This document shows, piece by piece, positions 13,631 to 21,049 of a stretch of DNA of 32,745 nucleotides (its first letter is position 1; each line of letters starts with the position of its first letter). Under the pieces are notes generated by a model, which saw only the letters and a list, made by a program, of their open reading frames with translations, did not search any database and was not told where the DNA came from. This DNA comes from Corynebacterium sp. (GTDB lineage: Bacteria > Actinomycetota > Actinomycetes > Mycobacteriales > Mycobacteriaceae). A program made the position numbers and the translations under genes. The stretch is taken from assembly GCA_030450335.1 (NCBI GenBank), contig JAKDIS010000015.1, positions 1 to 32,745 on the forward strand. Reading direction: 5' to 3'.

Positions 13631-15988
13631 TCACTCCAGCGGGGTTCCCACCCAGGCCACCCGGTGCGGCTGGATCTGCAGCGACTGCCCGCCGGCCTCG
13701 GTGACGCCCACGATGGACACCGGGCTCATCGTGACCACGGAGATCCACTCGTGCACCGCGGAGCCGGTGGCGTCGACGTAGCTGATCTCCACCGGGGTGC
13801 CGGAGTCGTAGGCGTGGCGCAGGGCGGTCATGATCGCCCGCGGCTCGTGCACGCGCGTGGTCTCCCCGTCGTGGCCGGACGCATCGGCGCTGTTGCCGCT
13901 GCCGCCGCCGTCGGCGCCGGCCTGCCGGCTGCGGCGGAAGCCCTCGACGGCGCCGGCGAGCTGGTCGGCGACCTGCCCGCGCGAGCTCACGGGACGTTCG
14001 GGGTCGGGCACGGTGGACAGCAGTGGTCCGGCGGTGGCGCGTCCCACGCCGTTGTCGCCGTCGACGCTGATGCGCACCCCCTCGTCCTCCAGCGCCTCGA
14101 CGACCAGGGAGAGCTGCACGGAACTGGCGGCGACCGTGGGGGAGAGCAGGCGCAGCCCGGTCTCCTCGGCGGCGTCGGTGTCCATGATGGCGGCCATGGA
14201 CTTCTCGTCGGGGGCGGTGAGCACGCTGGCCGCGGTGCTGCCGACGACGGGGTTCTCCGGACGGTGGGTGCGGAAGGTGTCCTGCACGAGGTACCACATG
14301 GACTGCGGCACGTCCGGGGCCATGCCGGCGAGGAAGTCCTCGATACCGGCGGCGGTCTCGCCCTGCTCCACGGCGCGTTGCATGCTCTGGCGGGTCACGC
14401 GCCACACGCTGGCCATGCCGGTGGACTCCACGTCGGCGAAGGTGCGCAGCCGGGCCTCGGTGTCGCCGTCGAGCAGGCCGGGGGCGAGGATGGTCATGTC
14501 GGCCTGGATGATGAGCATGCGGACGGGCTCGGGCAGGATCTTCGCCAGCGCGGCGGCCAGCCGGTCTTCGGCATCCTGGGCATCCTCGGTCCCGTCGGTT
14601 TCAGAGTTCGCGACGGCGGCGAGCGCGAGTGCGGCCGACGAGGCCTGCCCCTCGGCGCTGAGCCCCAGGATCACGCCCTCGTCGACGATGCTGGCCACCG
14701 CCTCGTCCGAGGTGACTGCGGCGACCGAGGGGCGCAGCCGCCACAGGTCGGCACCGGTCGGCACAACGGCGCTGCCGCCGGCGGCACCGGAGACGACGCC
14801 GCGTAGCGCGGCGGCCTCCGGGGCGTCCAGCGACTCCTGCAGCAGGTGCGAGTCGGCGCCGGACGGCTCCTTGGCCAGCCACGGGGCGTGGGTGCTGTGG
14901 CGCCAGCCGTCGAGCAGCATCGCCCAGCGCCGCGACAGCGGGGCGGACAGGTAGGACGCACCGCGTTCGGTGAGCGTCCAGAAGTCGCCGCTGCCCACGG
15001 CGTCCTGCGGGGCGGGCACCGGCAGGCCGACGGCGATGAGGTCGGCGTGGCGGCACAGCACGAGGGTGTCGCCGACGACCGCGGCGTCCAGCCCGAGGGC
15101 CTTGGACAGGCGCGCGATCTCGCGCACGCCGACACCGCCGGCGTTGAGCGGACGCACCGGGGCGCGTCCGACCTCCTCGAGGACGTCGGCGACCAGGCGG
15201 ACGGTCTCCACCACGCGCGCCACCGCGGTGGCGTCGGTGCGCTGGTCGGGGCGCCCGGACGCGGCGCGGGCACGGAAGTCCCCGCCGGGCGGGGGGACGA
15301 CGCGTCCGGTGATGGACGCCGCGACGCGCGGGGACAGCCGGGCGGTCTGCGCGTCGACGCGGTCGAGCAGGCCCGCGGAGATCATCCGGGCCAGCGGGCG
15401 CTCCGGATCGTCGAGCGTGGCGGAGTGGCCGATGCCGCCGGAGAGCTCCAGGGTGTCGAGCAGGCGACGCTGCCGGGTGGGCAGGGCGTCGAGGACCCCG
15501 GGCAGCTCCTCGGTGGGCACCGGGCAGCGGTAGCCGTCGACCAGGACCCACGGCAGGTCCGTCGTCGCGGAGAACAGCGGCGGCAGGTGCGAGGGCACCT
15601 TCACCTGGCCCGGGTCGGCGGTACCTTCTGCGTGCGACACCGTGAGGTCGGGGCCGTAGGCCAGGCCCCAGGACGCCAGGACGTGCACCGTGGCGGTCAC
15701 CGTCGCCGCGTCCGCGCGCGCGTCGGCGGCGGTGCCCGCGGCGTCCCACAGTCCGGTCAGCGTCTCCTCCAGCACGTCGACGCCCACCGGGTCGTGGGCG
15801 GCGCCGGCGTCCACCAGGGCGTGCAGGACGGCGAGCCCGGTCGCGTCGAGACGACGCAACGCCGCCACGTCCGACACCGAGCCCAGGGACCCGGGGTAGA
15901 AGGCGCGCAGACGCCAGAGGAGGTCGACGAGCTCGTCGTCGGAGTGGCCGGACAGCCACTCGGCGTAGGTGGGGAAGGAGTCAGGCAT
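13631..15988 (-). CDS. Large helicase-associated protein (XPB/Ssl2-like, Helicase_C_3-type) next to XPB
   Basis: 785 residues with no Walker A or DEAD-type motif of its own. The N-terminus (FPTYAEWLSGHSDDELVDLL) and following winged-helix-like repeats are of the type found in actinobacterial proteins encoded beside XPB. The C-terminal third (LRTFADVESTGMASVWRVTRQSMQRAVE, split here at the Thr, then LSLVVEALEDEGVRISVDGDNG and a final small beta domain IMTALRHAYDSGTPVEISYVD) resembles the helicase conserved C-terminal/WYL-like end. It probably binds DNA or the helicase. The ATG at 15988 gives the sensible N-terminus; the upstream extension to 16096 is Pro-rich and overlaps the divergent gene. 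A TAAAGT -10 box lies at 15999-16004, ten bases before the ATG. Confidence 0.75.
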   Translation of the reverse strand: MPDSFPTYAEWLSGHSDDELVDLLWRLRAFYPGSLGSVSDVAALRRLDATGLAVLHALVDAGAAHDPVGVDVLEETLTGLWDAAGTAADARADAATVTATVHVLASWGLAYGPDLTVSHAEGTADPGQVKVPSHLPPLFSATTDLPWVLVDGYRCPVPTEELPGVLDALPTRQRRLLDTLELSGGIGHSATLDDPERPLARMISAGLLDRVDAQTARLSPRVAASITGRVVPPPGGDFRARAASGRPDQRTDATAVARVVETVRLVADVLEEVGRAPVRPLNAGGVGVREIARLSKALGLDAAVVGDTLVLCRHADLIAVGLPVPAPQDAVGSGDFWTLTERGASYLSAPLSRRWAMLLDGWRHSTHAPWLAKEPSGADSHLLQESLDAPEAAALRGVVSGAAGGSAVVPTGADLWRLRPSVAAVTSDEAVASIVDEGVILGLSAEGQASSAALALAAVANSETDGTEDAQDAEDRLAAALAKILPEPVRMLIIQADMTILAPGLLDGDTEARLRTFADVESTGMASVWRVTRQSMQRAVEQGETAAGIEDFLAGMAPDVPQSMWYLVQDTFRTHRPENPVVGSTAASVLTAPDEKSMAAIMDTDAAEETGLRLLSPTVAASSVQLSLVVEALEDEGVRISVDGDNGVGRATAGPLLSTVPDPERPVSSRGQVADQLAGAVEGFRRSRQAGADGGGSGNSADASGHDGETTRVHEPRAIMTALRHAYDSGTPVEISYVDATGSAVHEWISVVTMSPVSIVGVTEAGGQSLQIQPHRVAWVGTPLE

Positions 15989-15998
15989 AACGCCGGTC

Positions 15999-16004
15999 AC
16001 TTTA
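15999..16004 (-). promoter_or_regulatory. -10 box TAAAGT for helicase-associated gene
   Basis: TAAAGT fits TANANT, and the ATG follows after ten bases, so the leader would be only a few bases. Confidence 0.45.
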
Positions 16005-16094
16005 CCCGCCGGTGGGGCCGCGGGTGTAGGCGCCGGTGTGGGGGACGGTGCCGGAAAGTCGCCTGACGGGCACGGATGTGGAATGATCGGGGAC

Positions 16095-16283
16095 ATGGCT
16101 CACGCAAAGAAGAAGCACTACGTTGATCCGGGCTGGCCGCAGAACCTGCCCGAGGGTAAGCACGCGGTCACCGAGCTCGTCGCCGAGGACGCCGGCGCAC
16201 TGAGCCCCTTCGGGGACGCCGAGTTCCCGGTGCCCGCCGAGAAGCTGTCGTACGTGCACCCGTACACGGTGGTCAACCGCTAG
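16095..16283 (+). CDS. Small conserved-looking protein (62 aa), function unknown
   Basis: 62 residues, hydrophilic, with no signal or membrane segment. It starts MAHAKKKHYVDPGWPQNLPE and ends PAEKLSYVHPYTVVNR. AATGAT seven bases before the ATG could be a -10 box for a leaderless transcript; no Shine-Dalgarno is seen. It diverges from the helicase-associated gene (106 bases between) and is followed by a strong terminator, so it is a self-contained unit. Aromatic and His residues are spaced through the chain without a CxxC metal motif. I recall similar short proteins in corynebacteria but know no function. Confidence 0.7.
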   Translation: MAHAKKKHYVDPGWPQNLPEGKHAVTELVAEDAGALSPFGDAEFPVPAEKLSYVHPYTVVNR

Positions 16284-16305
16284 CCGGTTTTCCCCGCGCG
16301 CACGA

Positions 16306-16355
16306 ACGTCGCCCAGCCCATACCCGTTCTTCACGGGGTATGGGCTGGGCGACGT
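16306..16355 (+). terminator. Strong stem-loop terminator
   Basis: Perfect 20-base arms (16306-16325, 16336-16355) with a 10-base loop. The plus-strand side runs into TTTT. It lies 22 bases after the 62-residue gene. It may also stop transcripts arriving from the rpf side. Confidence 0.85.
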
Positions 16356-16477
16356 TTTCGTCGTGCGGTGTTGCGCGTCGACGAGTGGGACCTTGGGCCC
16401 GTCAGATGGTGGGCCCGGTGCGACCGCGGCAGGCCCTCCTCGTGTTGAGGGGTGTGCCCGCCGGGCGGCGCGGAGAA

Positions 16478-17164
16478 CTAGAAGAGGTTGCCGGCGAGGG
16501 CAGCGTACTGGTCGCCTGCGGCCTTGGCCTGGTCGGCGGCACCCTGTGCCTGGTCGACGGCGGCGGAGTAGTTGTCGTTCAGGGCCTCGCGGTTGTCCTG
16601 GTAGAGCGACTGGAGCTCGGTCGGGACCTCGATGCCGTTGGCGGCGAAGGCTGCGGTGATCTGCTCCCAGACGGAGTCGATCGCCAGGACGTCGGTCTGG
16701 CTGCTCAGGTCGGCAGCGGCCTCGCCGGTGTTCTCGGCGTAGTCGTCGGTGGAGCCGGTGTTGTCCTGGGTGCCGGCACCCGGGGCCTCACGCTGCTCGG
16801 CAGCGGAGTTCAGACCCAGCTGGGAGGAGCAGGACGGCCATGCGCCCCAGCCCTGGCCCTCGAGGACGCGCTCGGCGACCACGATCTGCTCTTCGCGGGA
16901 GGCCTGGTCGGCGGAGGCCGCGAACTCGTCGCCGCCGTAGCCGTTCCAGGTGCTCGGGGAGAACTGCAGTCCACCCTGGAAGCCGTTGCCGGTGTTGATG
17001 GACCAGTCGCCGCCGGACTCGCACTCTGCGAGGCGGTCCCAGTCGGAGTCGGGGGCGGCGTTGGCGGCCGGGGCGGCTGCGGCACCGAGTGCCAGTGCGG
17101 CCATGCCGGCGACGGCGAGGCGCTTGGTGCTGAAGGTGCTCTTACGGATGGTGTGTCGTCCCAT
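16478..17164 (-). CDS. rpf1: Resuscitation-promoting factor (secreted lytic transglycosylase)
   Basis: 228 residues. A signal peptide (basic start, hydrophobic 15-30, cleavage after ANA about residue 36) is followed directly by the Rpf domain: DWDRLAECESGGDWSINTGN, with predicted catalytic Glu49 after Cys48, then GFQGGLQFSPSTWNGYGG and EQIVVAERVLEGQGWGAWP (split for length). Cys48 and the Cys in WPSCSS probably form the family's disulfide. A low-complexity Ala/Asp/Gln-rich tail of ~115 residues follows. It cleaves peptidoglycan and helps dormant cells regrow. The single-domain layout resembles Rpf1 rather than the longer Rpf2/RpfB. ATG 17164 is preceded by AAAGGAA; the in-frame extension to 17230 is untranslated leader. 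Confidence 0.9.
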   Translation of the reverse strand: MGRHTIRKSTFSTKRLAVAGMAALALGAAAAPAANAAPDSDWDRLAECESGGDWSINTGNGFQGGLQFSPSTWNGYGGDEFAASADQASREEQIVVAERVLEGQGWGAWPSCSSQLGLNSAAEQREAPGAGTQDNTGSTDDYAENTGEAAADLSSQTDVLAIDSVWEQITAAFAANGIEVPTELQSLYQDNREALNDNYSAAVDQAQGAADQAKAAGDQYAALAGNLF

Positions 17165-17242
17165 GTGGGTTGATTCCTTTCGGAGTCGTTGGTGCGGGGA
17201 TCCGGTCCCGTGGATCACCGCGGTGTTCATTGCTGGGACCCG

Positions 17243-17248
17243 ACACTA
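17243..17248 (-). promoter_or_regulatory. -10 box TAGTGT of rpf
   Basis: TAGTGT on the minus strand gives a start near 17236 and a leader of about 70 bases. The GTCAC repeats lie just upstream, over the -35 area. Confidence 0.4.
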
Positions 17249-17255
17249 ACGGTTT

Positions 17256-17271
17256 GTCACGATTGAGTCAC
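17256..17271. promoter_or_regulatory. MtrA-like direct repeat GTCAC-N6-GTCAC
   Basis: GTCAC at 17256 and 17267, 11 bases start to start, equals the GTNAC-N6-GTNAC pattern I recall for MtrA, which controls rpf genes in relatives. It sits at about -20 to -35 of the proposed rpf start. Confidence 0.5.
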
Positions 17272-17372
17272 GCTGATTGGGCGGATTCGTGGCTGTTCAG
17301 GCGGTGTAGCGGCGGAACGTTGCGGATGTGAGTTGGCTCGTGGTGGCGTCCGAAACCGGGTGTGCCCAGCGC

Positions 17373-17410
17373 GTTATCGTTCCGTGTCCCGACCGTTACC
17401 GAACCGTTAT
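17373..17410. promoter_or_regulatory. 11-bp phased GTTAY-like repeats between rpf and csp
   Basis: GTTAT (17373), GTGTC (17384), GTTAC (17395) and GTTAT (17406) recur every 11 bases, the same spacing as the GTCAC pair nearer rpf. This may be a second MtrA-type cluster. Confidence 0.4.
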
Positions 17411-17418
17411 TTTATGAC

Positions 17419-17434
17419 TGTGACCTTCGTCACA
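17419..17434. promoter_or_regulatory. CRP/GlxR-type site
   Basis: TGTGACCTTCGTCACA is a perfect TGTGA-N6-TCACA palindrome, the binding pattern of CRP and of the corynebacterial cAMP regulator GlxR. It is centred about 63 bases before the csp start and about 190 before the rpf start. Confidence 0.75.
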
Positions 17435-17477
17435 CCCATGGCGGACGTTGCGATGCGAACCCCACGCGCCCCACGGG

Positions 17478-17483
17478 TAAAAT
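17478..17483 (+). promoter_or_regulatory. -10 box TAAAAT of the cold-shock gene
   Basis: A full TANANT match. Start expected near 17490, giving a leader of about 80 bases, which is common for cold-shock genes. Confidence 0.55.
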
Positions 17484-17571
17484 AGCGGGTTCCCCATCAG
17501 ACATTGAGTACAGGGCTCGACAGAGTCCGACAGAGCAGCAGAGAGCAGTAGAGAGAGGACTGGCGAGGATC

Positions 17572-18027
17572 ATGCCGACCGGAAGAGTGAAGTGGTACGA
17601 CCCGGACCGGGGATTCGGCTTCGTCTCCAACCCCGAGGGTGAGGACGTCTACGTCGGGTCACAGGTGCTGCCCGACGGGACCAGCGAACTGCACAAGGGC
17701 CAGCGCATCGAGTACGACTTCGCCGAGGCCCGCAAGGGACCCCAGGCCATGCGGATCTCGGTGCTGGACGACGGGCCGCCGCCGTCCGCCGAGAAGTCCG
17801 GTGGCAGGGGCCCTGGCAAGGGTGCGGGCAAGGGTGCGCGGAGCCAGCGCGGCGCGCGCGGCCACCGCTACAGCCCCGACCAGCTCCACGAGCTGGTCCA
17901 GGACACCGTCACGCTGCTGGAGTCGCGGGTGCAGCCCAGCCTGGAGGCCGGGCGGCGTCCCGACCGTAAGGAAGGACGCCAGGTCGCCGAGATCCTGCGC
18001 ACCATCGCCAGCGAGCTGGAGAGCTGA
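17572..18027 (+). CDS. Cold-shock domain protein with C-terminal extension
   Basis: 151 residues. The cold-shock domain is at 1-65 (GRVKWYDPDRGFGFVSNPEG; RNP1 RGFGFV; RNP2 DVYVGS, where most CspA proteins have DVFVH). A Gly/Lys/Arg-rich linker (about 75-100: GRGPGKGAGKGARSQRGARG) and a helical C-terminal domain (HRYSPDQLHELVQDTVTLLE and ILRTIASELES) follow. It should bind single-stranded RNA or DNA; the basic linker would strengthen this. CspA-type proteins are about 67 residues, so this is the long actinobacterial form. GAGG lies about 7 bases before the ATG at 17572. Its own promoter lies in the rpf intergenic region, and it ends in tandem repeats and a strong terminator. Confidence 0.88.
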   Translation: MPTGRVKWYDPDRGFGFVSNPEGEDVYVGSQVLPDGTSELHKGQRIEYDFAEARKGPQAMRISVLDDGPPPSAEKSGGRGPGKGAGKGARSQRGARGHRYSPDQLHELVQDTVTLLESRVQPSLEAGRRPDRKEGRQVAEILRTIASELES

Positions 18028-18062
18028 CCCAGAGAACTGACCCAGAGAACTGACGCAGAGAG
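18024..18062 (+). repeat. Three tandem 13-bp units at the csp stop codon
   Basis: CTGACCCAGAGAA twice, then CTGACGCAGAGAG; the csp TGA is inside the first unit and the terminator stem begins inside the third. Confidence 0.8.
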
Positions 18063-18105
18063 CAACCCCACAGGTTGGTGGAACCATCCTGTGGGGTTGC
18101 TCTCT
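18057..18105. terminator. Bidirectional terminator between csp and DUF2771 gene
   Basis: Perfect 18-base arms (18057-18074, 18088-18105) with a 13-base loop. It lies between convergent genes. There is no long T-run on either side, but the stem is very stable. Confidence 0.8.
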
Positions 18106-18141
18106 GAACTGGGGCGGGGCGGGTAGAGGGGGAGGGGCCGG

Positions 18142-18714
18142 TTACCCCGCCGGGGTGAACGACCAGACCGCGCCGAAGGCGACCTCTTCGCCGTCGTCGT
18201 CACCGACCAGTGAGGAGTGGATCTCCACCACGGCCAGGCGCGGGTTCTCGTCGTCCTCGCCCGCGGTGTCCGAGGAGCCCTTGATCGTGACCTCGGTCTT
18301 CTCGTTGCCGGTGTAGGTGTTCTCCGTGTTCACCGCCGGGTCGTCGAAGATCTGGAGCATCGTCCAGTCGTGGTCGTAGACCTCCTCCGGCAGCGAGACG
18401 GTCATCTCGTCGTCCGGCCCGAGCTCGACCTCGGTCGGCTCACCTTCGTCACAGTCGCCGGTGAACAGCTGGCACACCGAGTACGGGGCGTACTCCTGCT
18501 CCTCGCCGGAGGCGTCGGTGACGGTGACCCGCAGATCCTCCGGCTGGGTGCCGGGACGGTTGTTGCTCCAGTGCTGGTAGCCCAGCACCGCGGCGGCCAC
18601 GACGACGACGAGCAGCACGATCGCGCCGAAGGTCATCAGCTGCTTGCGCTGGGCGGCCCGACGACGCTGCTTCTTCGTCTGTTTCTTCGGCGGGTTGTTG
18701 TTGTCCGTGCTCAT
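18142..18714 (-). CDS. DUF2771-like membrane-anchored protein
   Basis: 190 residues. A basic cytoplasmic start (KKQTKKQRRRAAQRKQ, 10-25), one transmembrane helix (about 27-47), then an acidic extracytoplasmic domain with two cysteines (SVCQLFTGDCDEG) that may form a disulfide, and a beta-rich remainder ending AFGAVWSFTPAG. It matches the actinobacterial DUF2771 pattern, of unknown role; relatives are lipoproteins or anchored proteins of the envelope. AGGAG precedes the ATG. It follows the MFS gene with 58 bases between, same strand, so probably one transcript. Confidence 0.75.
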   Translation of the reverse strand: MSTDNNNPPKKQTKKQRRRAAQRKQLMTFGAIVLLVVVVAAAVLGYQHWSNNRPGTQPEDLRVTVTDASGEEQEYAPYSVCQLFTGDCDEGEPTEVELGPDDEMTVSLPEEVYDHDWTMLQIFDDPAVNTENTYTGNEKTEVTIKGSSDTAGEDDENPRLAVVEIHSSLVGDDDGEEVAFGAVWSFTPAG

Positions 18715-18772
18715 CCGGTGGGGAACTCCTGTCGGCGTCGGATCGGGTGTGCGGGGGCCGGGGTGGACCGGC

Positions 18773-20134
18773 TCAGCGGGAACTCCTCGCCCGGCCGATC
18801 AGGGCCCCGGCACCGACACCCCGTGACGCGGCGATGACGTTGACGTACATCACTGTACCGGCGAGGGCCAGCACAGCCATACCCACGGTGAGCTCCGGGG
18901 GAAGCAGGATGCCCAAGGTGCCTCCGAACACCCACGACAGCTGCAGTGCGGTCTCGGAGACGCCGAAGGCCGAGGCCTGCGCGGACTGGTCGAGCCCGGA
19001 CTGGATCGCCGCGTCCAGGCACACCTTCGACATCGCGCTGCCCAGGGACAGCACCGCGGTCGCCACCGCCGCGGTCAGCGTGCCGTCCCACACCGCGGCG
19101 AGCACCACCGTGGCGATCGACACCGCGCCGAGCACCAGGACGGCCGCCTGCGGGCGGGCGAAACGGATCCGCGAGCCCAGCGCGTTGCCGGCGAAGGTGC
19201 CGACCCCGCCGGCCGCGCCGACGGCGGCGAGGATGGACAACTGCTCGAACCCGGAGAGGTCGGTCGAGGACTTGGCGACGAAGGCGATGTAGATCGTCAT
19301 GAACCCGGTGCCGCAACGCTGCAGGGCGGTGGCCCACAGGCAGGTCCGGGCGGCGTCGGGGAAGCGCACGCGTACGGCCCGACGCCAGCCGGTCACCGCG
19401 CGGCCGCCTGCCTGCCCCTCCGGCACGAACGGGCTCACCGTCACCTCGTCGCGTCCGCGTTCGGCGCTGGCAGGGATGAGCGCGCAGCCGTAGATGCCGG
19501 ACAACGCGACCACCATCAGCAGCCACAGCGCCGCCCGCGGGTCGAAGAGGTAGGCGATCGCCGCGGCCAGACCACCGGCGACCAGCGAGCCGCCGATGTG
19601 CCCGGCGATGGTCAGCCGCGCGTTCGCGCGCACCAGGTCCAGGCCGTCCGGCGCGACACGTGGGGTCACCGAGGACTTCAGCACCCCGTAGGACTTGCTG
19701 AGCACCAGCATCCCCAGTGCGGCGGGGTAGAGCATCCACGAGTCGAAGTTCTGCAGCAGGACGGCGGCCAGCAGGACGCGTCCGGCGAAGGTCAACGACA
19801 ACGCCAGACGCCGGCCGGTGCGCAGCCGGTCCAACGCCGGGCCGATCAACGGGGCGAGCAGTGCGAACGGGGCGATCGTGACCAGCAGGTAGGCGGCCAC
19901 CGAGGTCCGGGACTCCGCCTCGGCGGCGGAGAAGAACAGGGTGCCGGCCAGGGAGACCGCCAGCACGGCGTCCACCGCGAAGTTGGCGATCGAGGTGTAC
20001 ATCAGGGCGGTGAGCCCGGACTCGCGGGCACCGTCGGCGCCCATCAACCCGGAGACCCGGTTGGCGGAGCGGGCCATCACCCCACCCCGAGCTCCACCCC
20101 TGGACACCCCAGCACGAGCCCCACGGTCATTCAC
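18773..20134 (-). CDS. Major facilitator superfamily transporter
   Basis: Up to 453 residues with about 12 hydrophobic segments starting near residue 42 (LTALMYTSIANFAVDAVLAV), a charged loop after the second pair (GPALDRLRTGRR, like the MFS loop 2-3 motif), and a long central cytoplasmic loop (PFVPEGQAGGRAVTGWRRAV). Substrate unknown. GTG 20134 overlaps the upstream stop codon (20127-20129), consistent with coupling. An ATG at 20077 with GGAG nine bases upstream is an alternative that removes a Gly/Arg-rich tail, so the first 19 residues are uncertain. It lies in a leftward run: cyclotransferase, MFS, DUF2771. Confidence 0.8.
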   Translation of the reverse strand: MNDRGARAGVSRGGARGGVMARSANRVSGLMGADGARESGLTALMYTSIANFAVDAVLAVSLAGTLFFSAAEAESRTSVAAYLLVTIAPFALLAPLIGPALDRLRTGRRLALSLTFAGRVLLAAVLLQNFDSWMLYPAALGMLVLSKSYGVLKSSVTPRVAPDGLDLVRANARLTIAGHIGGSLVAGGLAAAIAYLFDPRAALWLLMVVALSGIYGCALIPASAERGRDEVTVSPFVPEGQAGGRAVTGWRRAVRVRFPDAARTCLWATALQRCGTGFMTIYIAFVAKSSTDLSGFEQLSILAAVGAAGGVGTFAGNALGSRIRFARPQAAVLVLGAVSIATVVLAAVWDGTLTAAVATAVLSLGSAMSKVCLDAAIQSGLDQSAQASAFGVSETALQLSWVFGGTLGILLPPELTVGMAVLALAGTVMYVNVIAASRGVGAGALIGRARSSR

Positions 20135-20990
20135 TGAAACGCACCTCGTAGAGGGTGTCCCACAGCTTGCCGGTCACCAGGAAACTGTCCCCGTCCCGCT
20201 CGTCCTGCACCGCGGCGATGCCGTTGAGCACGTCGGCCCCGTCGCGGTCGCCGGCGGGCAGGTCGAGCTCGACCACGCCGGTGACCTCCCCGGAGTCCGG
20301 GTCGATGCGCAGCACCCGGTCGGAGTGCCACACGTTGGCCCACACCGTACGGTCGTCCCCGCTGCCGGTGCACTCCAACTCGTTGAGCTGGTCGACGGGC
20401 TCGCCGTCGAGGGTGACCTCCACCCCGCCGGTGGCGGCGAAGGTCTCGGGATCGCGGAAGGTCAGCTCCGAGGAGCCGTCCGACATCACCAGGCGCTCGT
20501 CGTCGGAGCACAGCCCCCATCCCTCACCGTCGTAGGACACCTCGTCGGTGACCTGCAGGGTCTCGGCGTCGCGGGCGAAGGCCACCCCGGACTTCCAGGT
20601 CAGCTGCCACACGGTGTCGTCGTGCACGGTGGCGCCCTCGCCGAAGTAGCGCTCGTCGAGGTCCTCGCTGACGGTGGGCGACGTCGCGTCGTCGACCGGG
20701 GCGCGGTAGATCCGCGACTGTCCGTTCAGCCCCGTGGACACCAGCAGGTCGCCGTCCGGCATGACCTCCAGGCCCTGGGTGAAGGCGTCGGGGTCGAAGG
20801 GGTGCTCGGCGAGGACCTCGGCGGACAACTCCGGCACCGACCCGGTGCCGGAACCGCCGGGGGTACCGTCCTGCCCGTCGGTCGCGCACGCGGCCAGTGC
20901 GCCGACCAGGACGGTGGAGGTCAGGACGGTGCCGGCCAGGGTGAGGGCGCCGGGTGCGCCGCGCGGGGCCAGGGGAACGCGGGGGGTCAT
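20127..20990 (-). CDS. Glutaminyl-peptide cyclotransferase (bacterial beta-propeller type), lipoprotein
   Basis: 287 residues from ATG 20990. A signal with lipobox LAAC (VGALAACATDG) is followed by a five-bladed propeller typical of plant/bacterial glutamine cyclotransferases: HPFDPDAFTQGLEVMPDGDL, STGLNGQSRIYR, ERYFGEGATVHDDTVWQLTW, YDGEGWGLCSDDERLVMSDG and NELECTGSG...VWANVWHSDR. It would convert N-terminal Gln of exported proteins to pyroglutamate outside the cell. This is chemically related to, but separate from, the cytosolic 5-oxoprolinase operon on the left. The longer start at 21020 overlaps the divergent permease promoter and is less likely. Confidence 0.85.
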   Translation of the reverse strand: MTPRVPLAPRGAPGALTLAGTVLTSTVLVGALAACATDGQDGTPGGSGTGSVPELSAEVLAEHPFDPDAFTQGLEVMPDGDLLVSTGLNGQSRIYRAPVDDATSPTVSEDLDERYFGEGATVHDDTVWQLTWKSGVAFARDAETLQVTDEVSYDGEGWGLCSDDERLVMSDGSSELTFRDPETFAATGGVEVTLDGEPVDQLNELECTGSGDDRTVWANVWHSDRVLRIDPDSGEVTGVVELDLPAGDRDGADVLNGIAAVQDERDGDSFLVTGKLWDTLYEVRFSE

Positions 20991-21049
20991 GTGTCCCATG
21001 CTGCCACACCGGTTGCACACGGGCCTGCCTGGTGCGATTCTTACTTCTT

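Larger units (their letters stand above)
17165..17571. other. 407-bp divergent intergenic region rpf / cold-shock gene
   Basis: Holds the rpf leader and promoter (17165-17250), GTCAC repeats, GTTAY-like repeats, the GlxR-type site, the csp -10 box TAAAAT (17478-17483), and an 80-base csp leader rich in CAGAG/GAGAG. No open frame here looks coding. Confidence 0.7.
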
